Notes: a model not told the origin generated them from the letters alone. DNA of 9,222 nt from Chloroflexota bacterium (GCA_022565015.1 JADFKI010000143.1:1-9222); one strand, 5' to 3'. Counted from the stretch's first letter, positions 1 through 5,939 are shown. Made by a program: numbers and translations.

Positions 1-16
1 GGATGGAGGGCCATGA

Positions 17-412
17 TTGGCGCTTCTCATAAGCTTTGACATTGACGGCACCCTGGAATTCGGCGACCCTCGAGGAAGCATCACGATGGACCTGGTGCGA
101 AGGGTCAAGGAGAACGGCAACGTTGTTGGAAGCTGCTCCGACCGGCCGATCAGCTATCAGCAGCTTCTCTGGAAACGGCAAAACATCGAAGTGGACTTCA
201 CCGCGCTAAAGGACCAGCTCGAAGAGGTGAAGGCCAGGTTTCAGGCGGACGCGTACTACCACATCGGCGATACCGACATGGACGAGTTCTTCGCGGCAAG
301 GGCCGGGTTCCAATTTATCAGGGTCGACTCTACCTCGTACCACGAGTGGAGCGAACGAGTAGTCCTTCAGCCGCAGTTCCGGCGGAACGCCAAGCTCAGT
401 CCGCCGGTTTGA
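17..412 (+). CDS. Small HAD-superfamily hydrolase-like protein
   Basis: A 131-residue protein with the haloacid dehalogenase core. Motif I is DIDGT, with D8 as likely nucleophile and D10 as likely acid/base. A motif II-like Ser lies in GSCSDRP (39-41), and the acidic motif IV is GDTDMD (84-89), expected to bind Mg2+. There is no room for a cap domain, so it is a minimal member, probably a cytosolic phosphatase; the substrate cannot be told from sequence. The start is TTG at 17: GGAGGG (5-10) lies 6 nt upstream and an in-frame stop (14-16) directly precedes it. The nearby ATG at 13 is in another frame. The gene converges on the DUF35 gene and their 3' ends overlap by 17 bases. Fold assignment is firm; catalytic activity is inferred from motifs. 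Confidence 0.8.
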   Translation: MALLISFDIDGTLEFGDPRGSITMDLVRRVKENGNVVGSCSDRPISYQQLLWKRQNIEVDFTALKDQLEEVKARFQADAYYHIGDTDMDEFFAARAGFQFIRVDSTSYHEWSERVVLQPQFRRNAKLSPPV

Positions 413-815
413 ACTTGACCAGCGTCCACTCCGGCGTTACGTCATCGAAGTACACCGTCAGCGGCATGTCGACCTTGACATCCTCGATTTCACATTGGAC
501 GACGTTGGAGATCAGACGCGGCCCCTCGTTGAGCTGCACGAGCGCGTATACGTACGGAACATCGTCGAGGAAGGCGGGATTAACCGGCTGCCGCACGATG
601 GTGAACGAGTGCAGCCTTGCCCCTCCGCTCACCTTCGCCCACTCAAGGTCCGTCGAAAAGCAGCGTGGGCACTCCGACCTGGGATAGAAGAATAGGTGGT
701 CGCATTTTGTGCAGCGGGGAATTATCAGCTCGTGGCGTTTCGCCGCTTCCCAGTACGGTCGCGTTAGCTCCGTGTTCTGTGGCCTGGGAAGAGGCCGGTT
801 ATATTCCGTGGTCAT
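396..815 (-). CDS. Zn-ribbon/OB-fold (DUF35) protein, partner of the thiolase-like protein
   Basis: A 139-residue protein. It has an N-terminal helical stretch, a rubredoxin-like zinc ribbon with four Cys (C35, C38, C49, C52; CxxC-x10-CxxC) and an OB-fold at about 58-139. DUF35 proteins form obligate complexes with thiolase-superfamily enzymes, for example the Ltp2-ChsH2(DUF35) steroid side-chain aldolase and archaeal thiolase/HMG-CoA synthase complexes, and are thought to help CoA-substrate channelling. GGGAGG lies 7 nt before the ATG. The gene begins 16 nt after the end of the read-through thiolase-like frame, so the two are surely co-transcribed. It ends at UGA at the usual family length, which shows that UGA is still an ordinary stop here. 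A close inverted repeat (376-388) follows the stop, but no U-run is seen. Confidence 0.9.
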   Translation of the reverse strand: MTTEYNRPLPRPQNTELTRPYWEAAKRHELIIPRCTKCDHLFFYPRSECPRCFSTDLEWAKVSGGARLHSFTIVRQPVNPAFLDDVPYVYALVQLNEGPRLISNVVQCEIEDVKVDMPLTVYFDDVTPEWTLVKFKPAD

Positions 816-831
816 GGCAAAACCTCCCTGG

Positions 832-2013
832 CTACCTTGTGGCTTCCGTGCCGAGTATGAGCGTGCACATCACGCTCGCGGTACCCCCTCAACCGTTCAC
901 CATGCCCAGGTCTTTCCTGGCTATCTGCCGTTCGCCGGCCTTTCCCATCGCCTGCCGGGCCGCTTCGATCACGTGCCTGAAGCCGCCCGTTCCGCCCGTA
1001 GGCTGACCGGCGGATAGCTGACCTCCATCCGTGTTGATCGGGAACTCGCCAAGATAAGTCGTGTCTACGGAGTCGAAGAAGGGGCCTATCTCGCCCTTCT
1101 CGCAGAATCCGGCATCTTCGAGGCTCACGGCCTCAAGAATCGTGTATCAGTCATAGAACTGCGCGTACTCCATGTCCTTTGGCCCGTACCCCGCCATCTC
1201 GTAGGCCTTCCGGGCCGACGTGACGACCGGAGTAGTGGTGATGTTCGGAGCCTGGGAGAGTATGTCGTGGTCGGTCACACCCGCGGCCGCTCCCAGTATG
1301 TACACCGGTGGGTTGGGAAGCGACCTCGCTCGCTCCGCCGTCGTCACTATACAGGCCGCCGCACCGCCGCACGGCATCACGCTTTCAAGGATGTGCATTG
1401 GCTCGTTTATGAAGCGCGAATTCAAAACGTCCTCTACGGTGATGGGCTGGCCCTTGAAGACGGCGTTGGGGTTCTTGAGAGCGTTGAACCGCTGGTTTAC
1501 GGCGATCTTGGCAAACTGCTCCTGCGTGGTGCCGTACTCGTACATGTGTCGCTGCTTCATCAGACCATAGGGACCGTTCATGCCGGCGACCGGGCCGTAG
1601 GGGACCTCGAACTCGGTCAGCTTGGTTGCGGGCGGCTGCCCCTGAGGAGCGCTTGCGCTGGATCCAGTGGCGGCAGGATCACGGGCGCCGCCAAGAACGC
1701 ACAGGATGGTGTGGGCGAGGCCGGAGCTGATGGCCGACGCGGCCGCAGCCACAGTGTGCGCGCCGGTGGAGCCGTGCTGGGTGATGCCTTCGCAAAAAGA
1801 TACGTGGAGCCCCATGTACTCTGCCAGGTCCAACGGCCCTATGTGTTCGCCACTGGTGATCAGGCCGTCGATATCCGCCTTGCGGAGGCCCGAATCGGTG
1901 ATGGCCAGTCGCGTCGCCTCGGCGCAAAGAGAATAGGTCGATCTACCAGGATAAGTCCTCTGAGTGGGAATTTCGCCAATTCCCACGATAGCCGTTTTCC
2001 CTCTTAGGCTCAC
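832..2013 (-). CDS. Thiolase-superfamily (SCP2/Ltp2-like) protein with two in-frame UGA codons; putative selenoprotein
   Basis: Reading through UGA at 1147-1149 (codon 289) and 889-891 (codon 375) gives one 393-residue protein ending at UAG 832-834, the normal family length. Seen: GTG start with GGGAG 9 nt upstream; N-terminal thiolase half; MPCGGAAA loop near 213-220; YD-U289-YT, where relatives have YDC(F/Y)T; SAGQPTGGTGG, where true thiolases have the GHP His; and NG-U375-GG followed by a typical TLILG C-terminal strand. Known: the Cys of the equivalent HDCF motif is the acid/base of SCP2-thiolases. The classical nucleophilic Cys is Gly here (G81), so a retro-aldolase-like or other CoA-ester reaction, as in Ltp2, is likelier than thiolysis. 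Each UGA is followed by a SECIS-like hairpin. The DUF35 partner follows directly. Alternative: a pseudogene with two nonsense mutations, but no frameshift or other damage is visible. Confidence 0.8.
859..877 (-). promoter_or_regulatory. Putative bacterial SECIS hairpin 2 (for UGA 375)
   Basis: A perfect 7-bp inverted repeat (GAGCGUG/CACGCUC) encloses the 5-nt loop AUGUG, 11 nt after the second UGA; the loop starts 18 nt downstream. If the innermost G-C pair opens, the loop becomes 7 nt, starts with G and lies 17 nt from the UGA, like the other two. A transcription terminator is less likely: there is no U-run, and the DUF35 ribosome site follows closely. Less similar in sequence to hairpins 1 and 3 than they are to each other. 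Confidence 0.55.
1114..1140 (-). promoter_or_regulatory. Putative bacterial SECIS hairpin 1 (for UGA 289)
   Basis: Within the coding RNA, 6 nt after the UGA, an 11-nt arm pairs with its partner. From the loop outward there are 5 Watson-Crick pairs (GAGGC/GCCUC), then U-G, U-A, one C-A mismatch and three more pairs. The 5-nt loop is CGUGA. The loop starts 17 nt after the UGA and has G as its second base. This meets the usual bacterial rule: apical stem of 4 bp or more, loop about 16-37 nt from the UGA, and a G in the first two loop positions. The RNA spans residues 292-300 of the protein, so it is constrained by coding as well. Would be bound by SelB if real. Confidence 0.7.
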
Positions 2014-2045
2014 GATAAATTACTCCCTTTCCAGATGCATCGCAT

Positions 2046-2073
2046 TCTATACGCGGGTGGGAGTAGCGCGCAA
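2046..2073 (-). promoter_or_regulatory. Promoter of the thiolase-like/DUF35 operon
   Basis: On the minus strand, TTGCGC (2068-2073) and TATAGA (2046-2051) are separated by 16 nt, about 33 nt before the GTG start. The site lies in a 35-base block (2042-2076) that is 28/35 identical, without gaps, to the block in front of the SDR gene. Conservation of two separate promoters, spacer included, supports both and hints at a shared operator. Confidence 0.6.
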
Positions 2074-2142
2074 CCCAGACGCGGTGGGAGTCGTGTGACG
2101 TTGATTCAGCACGTGAAACTATCTAGTTCTATCTGGCAATTT

Positions 2143-2919
2143 CTAAGGCACGGAATATCCGCCGTCGATGAATAGGATCTGTCCGGTGACGAAATCCGAA
2201 TCATCGGAGGCGAAGTACACGACGGCTGGGGCGATGTCGCCGACCTCACCCAGCCTGCCCCAAGGGTAAGATTTTGCCAGCTCCTTCTTCCCGACCTCTA
2301 TGTCGCCGGACTCACCGGCCATCATCTTGTAAAGGCCATCGTTGATCGGAGTTACGACGTTTCCAGGGGCGACGGCGTTTACGTTTATCCTGTATGGTGC
2401 CAGCTCCACCGCCAGACATCGCGTCAGGCCGTGAATACCCATCTTCGAAACACCGTAGGCCGTAGCGTTGGGGACGCCATGATGGCCGAAGATAGAGCCG
2501 TTGTTGATGATCTTGCCCTTTCCCAGCTTCTTCATCTCGGGGACTACCCGACGGCAGCAATTGAAGTGTCCCGTGAGGTTGATATCGATGGTTCTTTGCC
2601 ACATTTCGTCGCTGTGTTCTTCCAGCGGTGCGAACTCACCGATTCCAGCATTGTTAAAGAGAATATCCACCTTCCCCAGGCTGTCCACGGTTTGACTCAC
2701 CAGGCGATCAACATCTTCCGATTTAGAAACGTCGGCCTGCACGGCAAGCGCCTTTCTGCCCATGGCCTCGATCTGATGCGCCACCTCCTCGGCTTTCTGC
2801 ATCTGGCTCCGGCCGTTGACTACGACGTCGGCGCCAGCCTCGGCCAAGGCAAGTGCGCCAGCCTTGCCGATCCCCGATGAAGCACCTGTGACTATTGCCA
2901 CTTTCCCATCTAATTTCAT
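2143..2919 (-). CDS. SDR-family oxidoreductase, FabG-like (3-oxoacyl-ACP/CoA reductase type)
   Basis: A 258-residue classical short-chain dehydrogenase, full length for the family. Seen: cofactor motif TGASSGIG (11-18), NNAG (89-92), catalytic tetrad N114, S142, Y155 and K159 (YGVSK), PG after beta-6 (185-186) and the usual C-terminal GQILFIDGG. An Arg at 37, after strand beta-2, favours NADP(H). It should reduce a 3-oxoacyl thioester or oxidise a hydroxyacyl or secondary alcohol substrate in the cytosol; the exact substrate is unknown. GGAGG lies 8 nt before the ATG; the stop is UAG. It has its own promoter, nearly identical to that of the thiolase-like operon 129 bases downstream, so the two are likely expressed together and may act on the same acyl-CoA chain. 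The class call is very secure. Confidence 0.93.
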   Translation of the reverse strand: MKLDGKVAIVTGASSGIGKAGALALAEAGADVVVNGRSQMQKAEEVAHQIEAMGRKALAVQADVSKSEDVDRLVSQTVDSLGKVDILFNNAGIGEFAPLEEHSDEMWQRTIDINLTGHFNCCRRVVPEMKKLGKGKIINNGSIFGHHGVPNATAYGVSKMGIHGLTRCLAVELAPYRINVNAVAPGNVVTPINDGLYKMMAGESGDIEVGKKELAKSYPWGRLGEVGDIAPAVVYFASDDSDFVTGQILFIDGGYSVP

Positions 2920-2963
2920 CGAAATACCTCCGAGGATTATTAGGGGATTAATATAGGTGGCAG

Positions 2964-2991
2964 TTTATATGCGGGCGAGAGTAGAGTGCAA
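2964..2991 (-). promoter_or_regulatory. Promoter of the SDR gene
   Basis: On the minus strand, TTGCAC (2986-2991), a 16-nt spacer and TATAAA (2964-2969), about 45 nt before the ATG. It belongs to block 2960-2994, which matches the thiolase-like promoter block at 28 of 35 positions, including a conserved spacer core with CTACTC and CCCGC. Confidence 0.6.
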
Positions 2992-3090
2992 CCCGGAAGA
3001 CGTGCGGCCCGAATGACCATCCAGCAGGTCTAGTCGCAAAGTTCGTCGTTCGTCTTGACCGGGCTCCATAGGCTGAAAAGGCGTTGTTTC

Positions 3091-3119
3091 TTGCCTTTGT
3101 CACAGCCCATGCATATAAT
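3091..3119 (+). promoter_or_regulatory. Sigma-70-like promoter of the DUF1326-DUF2182 unit
   Basis: TTGCCT (3091-3096; 4/6 of the -35 consensus), a 17-nt spacer and a perfect TATAAT (3114-3119). Transcription would start near 3126, leaving a leader of about 95 nt before the DUF1326 start. Confidence 0.6.
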
Positions 3120-3220
3120 GGCGGCACCCAATATGGTGTACGGGCCGCAGCAAGACGACACTGGAGCCACGGAGTAACCGGCAAGGAGTCACACTCTAAT
3201 ACACGATTAGGAGGCCGAAG

Positions 3221-3823
3221 ATGGCGTACGATTTAGATGGAGCCCTTTTGGAAGTCTGCACTTGTAACATTCTCTGTCCGTGCTGGGTGGGCGAGGACCC
3301 AGATAGTGTACCCTGTCAATCCATAATGGCGTGGCATTTCGATAGGGGTAACATCGATGGTGTGGACGTGTCGGGACTGACGCTGGCTGGGTTGATGGAT
3401 ATCCCCGGCAATGTCCTTGATGGCAACTGGCGCTCAATGATATACGTGGATGACAAGAGCACGCCACAACAAGAGGAAGCTCTTCTGAACTTGTTTACCG
3501 GCAAGCTGGGCGGCCCAGTAGCCGACCTGGTCAAGCTGATCGGAGAAGTCGTCGGCGTGGAGCGGGTCCCCATTACCTTCGAATTGGATGGGGTCGCAGG
3601 GACAGTCAAGATTGGGGACGCGGCGGAAGCCGAGATAGTGGCATACAAAGGAGCCACCGGTAAAGAATCGGCGCTCTACGACACCGTTTTCAGCACCATA
3701 CCGGGATCGCCGGCATATGTCGGGAAGGCCTCGAGCTACCGGGCAAATGTCCCCGCGCTGAACATCAATGTCGACCTGAAAGACCACAACGCGGTTTCAG
3801 GTCCGTTCCACTTCGAATTTTAA
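3221..3823 (+). CDS. DUF1326 domain-containing protein
   Basis: A 200-residue protein covering the whole DUF1326 family. The hallmark is a Cys-rich N-terminus: C13, C15, C19, C21 (CTCNILCPC) and C32, with H39 nearby, a likely metal or redox centre. The rest is a compact domain with a central DGVDVSGL segment. No signal peptide or membrane segment is seen, so it is probably cytosolic. Biochemical function is unknown. DUF1326 genes commonly sit beside DUF2182 membrane-protein genes, as here (88-base gap), which suggests that the two work together. Start chosen at ATG with AGGAGG 6 nt upstream; stop UAA. The intergenic RNA after it is strongly structured and may couple its translation to that of the next gene. 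Confidence 0.85.
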   Translation: MAYDLDGALLEVCTCNILCPCWVGEDPDSVPCQSIMAWHFDRGNIDGVDVSGLTLAGLMDIPGNVLDGNWRSMIYVDDKSTPQQEEALLNLFTGKLGGPVADLVKLIGEVVGVERVPITFELDGVAGTVKIGDAAEAEIVAYKGATGKESALYDTVFSTIPGSPAYVGKASSYRANVPALNINVDLKDHNAVSGPFHFEF

Positions 3824-3911
3824 ACCGCATCGTCCAGCGCAGATTGATTCCCGGGGTGAGCGGCCTCCTCGTCGGCAGTCACGATCGCTCGCCCTTTAAC
3901 AGGATGCGGTT
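3823..3911 (+). repeat. Nested inverted repeats spanning the DUF1326-DUF2182 junction
   Basis: A perfect 9-base inverted repeat pairs AACCGCATC (3823-3831), which begins on the last base of the DUF1326 stop codon, with GATGCGGTT (3903-3911), which ends directly before the DUF2182 ATG. Inside it, GGGTGAGCG (3854-3862) pairs with CGCTCGCCC (3886-3894) over 9 bp with one G-U. Folded, the outer stem would cover part of the AGGA ribosome site (3901-3904), and a ribosome ending DUF1326 translation would open it. This suggests translational coupling. The inner stem is followed only by TTTAAC, too short a U-run for a convincing terminator. Confidence 0.5.
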
Positions 3912-4682
3912 ATGTATATAAGAGTAGACAACCGAAAGCTATTCGCCGGCCTACTTGTGGCCCTGATCGGCCTGGCCTGGGTGAGCCTGTGGGCCTGGGG
4001 GCAATCTCCTTATGGCCGGTTCCTTGACCACGGGCAGCTGACCCAGGTCACCAGCGAGGATGCGACTCTGCTGGTGTTCTTCGTTGCTGCCTGGACAGTC
4101 ATGATTTTCGCGATGATGCTGCCCACCACCCTACCCCTTATTACCATGTTCCACACCATGACCCGTGGGCGCCCGGACCACATGTTGCTGATGGTTTTGC
4201 TCGTTGTTGGCTACCTGGGCATCTGGATGGGATTCGGCGTGGTAATCCACCTCGGTGATGTGGCCTTGCACGCGGTTGTTGAACAGAGTGGGTGGCTGGA
4301 GGCTAACTCGTGGTCCATTGGTGCAGGCGTTTTGATGGTGGCGGGGGTCTATCAGTTCACGCCGCTGAAATATCACTGCCTAGACAAGTGCCGCTCGCCG
4401 ATGAGTTTTATTGCGGGTCACTGGAGCGGACGCCACGAACAGTTGCAAGCCTTTCGCCTGGGGGTGGACCACGGGATTTTCTGCGTCGGCTGCTGCTGGT
4501 CCTTGATGCTCCTAATGTTCGCCGTAGGGGCTGGAAGCGTTGGCTGGATGTTGGTGCTGGGAACATTGATGGCCATTGAGAAGAACATGCCCTGGGGCCG
4601 TCAGTTTAGTAAGCCATTGGGCGTGGTCCTGCTGGCGTTGGGCGTGATTATTGCCTCCGGAGTCCGAACCTGGCCCTGGTAG
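3912..4682 (+). CDS. DUF2182 predicted metal-binding integral membrane protein
   Basis: A 256-residue protein with about six hydrophobic segments (near 10-28, 52-75, 91-113, 133-149, 190-218 and 236-252). It has the family's signature motifs in order: MMLPTTLP (68-75), YQFTPLKxxCLxxCRSP (147-163) and GxxCVGCCWxLM (188-199), then AIEKNMPWG near 221-229. The paired CxxxC and CxxCC motifs suggest metal or thiol chemistry in the cytoplasmic membrane; no reaction is known. ATG is preceded by AGGA with a 7-nt spacer. Its partner DUF1326 is directly upstream on the same transcript. A small putative selenoprotein follows 91 bases later on the same strand. Confidence 0.88.
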   Translation: MYIRVDNRKLFAGLLVALIGLAWVSLWAWGQSPYGRFLDHGQLTQVTSEDATLLVFFVAAWTVMIFAMMLPTTLPLITMFHTMTRGRPDHMLLMVLLVVGYLGIWMGFGVVIHLGDVALHAVVEQSGWLEANSWSIGAGVLMVAGVYQFTPLKYHCLDKCRSPMSFIAGHWSGRHEQLQAFRLGVDHGIFCVGCCWSLMLLMFAVGAGSVGWMLVLGTLMAIEKNMPWGRQFSKPLGVVLLALGVIIASGVRTWPW

Positions 4683-4773
4683 CCCCCTTGGTCTTCCCGA
4701 GGATTTTAACGGCGCATAGCCCAGGCTCTTCGACATTTGCGGCAAAGCACCCCGCCGTATCGTGGGCCTTACG

Positions 4774-5022
4774 ATGACCGAAGCCGCCGCACGTTTAGAA
4801 GCATTGGGAGAGGTAGCAGACTGTCTAATGCTGGAAAAGCTCAAGAAGAAGATTATAGCGGTCCTGAACGCGGTCGAGGGCGTAAGAACGCCCGATCACT
4901 TCCTGATGCAGTCCGACATGGACCAGATGCGCCGGATATCGGTTCGTTGAGAGGACCAGGATATGGCCGTGAGCGCCATATACGAGCAGGCCGGGGTCCG
5001 ACGAACGTCCCACTTCGTGTAG
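4774..5022 (+). CDS. Small putative selenoprotein of unknown family (UGA at codon 59)
   Basis: The frame from ATG 4774 runs 58 codons to UGA (4948-4950), then continues as EDQDMAVSAIYEQAG to UAG (5020-5022): 82 residues with Sec59. Seen: an amphipathic, Lys-rich helix near 18-34, C17, a PDHF segment at 40-43, no signal peptide. I do not recognise the family. Read-through is proposed because the UGA is followed by a perfect 7-bp hairpin with its loop 17 nt downstream, sharing a 10-base apex with the thiolase SECIS at the same offset. The gene may belong to the DUF1326-DUF2182 unit. Weak points: no good Shine-Dalgarno before 4774 (GTG 4762 is an alternative), and no detectable homologue to show that the frame is conserved beyond UGA. 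Confidence 0.45.
4961..4981 (+). promoter_or_regulatory. Putative bacterial SECIS hairpin 3 (for UGA at 4948)
   Basis: A perfect 7-bp stem (ATATGGC/GCCATAT) with the 7-nt loop CGTGAGC; the loop begins exactly 17 nt after the UGA and has G in second position. The apex GGCCGTGAGC (4965-4974) occupies nt +15 to +24 after the UGA. The same ten bases sit at +15 to +24 after UGA 289 of the thiolase-like gene (1132 down to 1123). Confidence 0.65.
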
Positions 5023-5119
5023 AAACGTCGCCTGACATCAGGTCTCAACTGGGCTTGATAATGGCGAATTGACATGAGTGGCGGCGATGAGCGTTGGTGC
5101 TTCTCGCTGCCGTCATGCG

Positions 5120-5488
5120 TCAGGCCGACATGCCAAGCAACCTGGCGGGATTGTCGGAAATGATCGCGGCCTTCTCCTCCGCGGTCAAGCTTTTCATGCT
5201 TTTCACCCACTCGACCGGAGAGTCCAACCCCATGTCGTAGGGCCAGTCGCTGCCCAGGACCACCTGGTCGGTTCCCACCGTGTCTATGATGAGGCGCAGC
5301 GCGGGCTCGCTGTTTGTGAGGCAGTCGTAGTATAAGCGGTTGAGGTACGTGCTGGGAGGCTGGGAGATGTTGACGCGAGCCTCGGACCGGACCTGCCACC
5401 CTCGGTCGAGACGTCCCGCGCCGAAGCAGGCGAAGCCGCCTCCGTGACACAGGCAGATCTTCAGGAGCCTGAATATGTACCCGGAGCA
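5120..5488 (-). pseudogene. C-terminal fragment of an ACMSD-like amidohydrolase
   Basis: The frame encodes 122 codons with no start, directly after an in-frame stop. It holds the last third of an amidohydrolase-2 (ACMSD-like) enzyme: CHGGG with the metal/active-site His, then GAGRLDRGW, LYYDCLTNSEPAL, the metal-ligand Asp in VLGSDWPYDMG, and the usual DNPARLLGM end. It is probably the lost 3' part of the gene whose 5' part lies at 6045-6428. Together the fragments cover residues 1-127 and about the last 115 of a family of about 340, so some 90 residues are missing. It cannot bind metal alone, since the HxH motif is absent. The break lies at about 5488. Confidence 0.8.
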
Positions 5489-5554
5489 TCAACCCACCTA
5501 ACTGCGGCCAGTAAGTCACCAGGGTCAGAGGGTCAGATTGTCTATGCAGATTTG

Positions 5555-5574
5555 ACCACAGTCCGACTGGTGGT
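5555..5574 (-). terminator. Possible weak terminator hairpin after the lipocalin-like gene
   Basis: On the minus strand, ACCAC-C-AGT / ACT-GTGGT forms 8 bp with one bulged C and a 3-nt loop, 11 nt after the lipocalin stop. No clear U-run follows, so termination is uncertain. A longer-range 8-base inverted repeat (5528-5535 with 5590-5597) encloses it. Confidence 0.3.
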
Positions 5575-5585
5575 AATTCTTTGAT

Positions 5586-5939
5586 CTAGCTGACCCTTCT
5601 CCAGGTACGCCCTTGTGATGTCGGCTGGCCCACGCCCCCGAAGGTGAACATGTCACCTTGGAAAGTTATCTCAGCGTCCAATGTACGTCCGCTACGACCA
5701 GGATGTCTGCAAAACTCTCTTCCGAAAGCGAGCGAGGAGTCTGAAACCTTATATGTTCCACCTTGCGACTGATGTGTCCGGTACGCTTCCAATTCGGCTG
5801 CATCGTCGGAACTGTCTTCTGGGTATCGCTTCCTATTCTTGTCCTGAAAGATGAAGCTGTAATGCGTGTCGGTGAAGATCGCTACGCCTTCTTCCGAGTC
5901 AGAAATTAGTTCCCATGCGCCTACGAGTGGAGAAGCCAT
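5586..5939 (-). CDS. Lipocalin-like domain protein
   Basis: A 117-residue protein with the pattern of the bacterial lipocalin-like family: N-terminal LVGAWELIS (the GxW motif on the first strand), then repeated short beta strands (VAIFTDTHYSFIF, GTYKVSDSSLAFG, AEITFQGDMFTFGG) and a closing TWRRV. Such proteins fold as small beta-barrels that may bind hydrophobic ligands; no reaction is known. No signal peptide is seen, so it is probably cytosolic. The ATG at 5939 is chosen because AAGGAGGT, nearly perfect, lies 6 nt upstream. A longer frame to 5996 has no ribosome site. The gene is intact but sits between the two pieces of a broken amidohydrolase, so it probably arrived with, or survived, the rearrangement. 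Confidence 0.75.
   Translation of the reverse strand: MASPLVGAWELISDSEEGVAIFTDTHYSFIFQDKNRKRYPEDSSDDAAELEAYRTHQSQGGTYKVSDSSLAFGREFCRHPGRSGRTLDAEITFQGDMFTFGGVGQPTSQGRTWRRVS

Larger units (their letters stand above)
2920..3220. other. Divergent intergenic region with promoters on both strands
   Basis: This 301-base gap separates the minus-strand SDR gene from the plus-strand DUF1326 gene. It holds the SDR ribosome site and promoter (2964-2991), a good plus-strand promoter (3091-3119) and the DUF1326 Shine-Dalgarno AGGAGG (3209-3214), 6 nt from its ATG. The open frames across it have no ribosome sites or recognisable composition and are treated as noise. Confidence 0.6.

Noticed and set aside
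376..388. Inverted repeat GTTCC-GGC-GGAAC as terminator of the DUF35 operon
   Set aside because: Only 5 bp with a 3-nt loop, no U-run, and it lies within the HAD coding sequence.
1267..2007. Long plus-strand open frame of 246 codons
   Set aside because: Antisense to the well-supported thiolase-like gene; Arg/Gly-rich composition typical of a shadow frame.
832..2013. Alternative genetic code (UGA as Trp or Gly) to explain the internal UGAs
   Set aside because: The HAD and DUF35 genes end at UGA at sensible family lengths, and the first UGA matches a conserved Cys. Selenocysteine with local hairpins fits better.
832..2013. Plain pseudogene explanation for the thiolase-like gene
   Set aside because: Not excluded, since a nearby amidohydrolase is broken. 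But there is no frameshift, the end is intact, both UGAs have hairpins at the right spacing, and the DUF35 partner is whole.
2948..3184. Minus-strand frame of 78 codons in the divergent intergenic region
   Set aside because: No ribosome site, overlaps promoters on both strands, no recognisable composition.
4896..5519. Minus-strand open frame of 207 codons
   Set aside because: Arg/Pro/His-rich shadow; the amidohydrolase C-terminus is encoded in another frame of the same strand (5120-5488).
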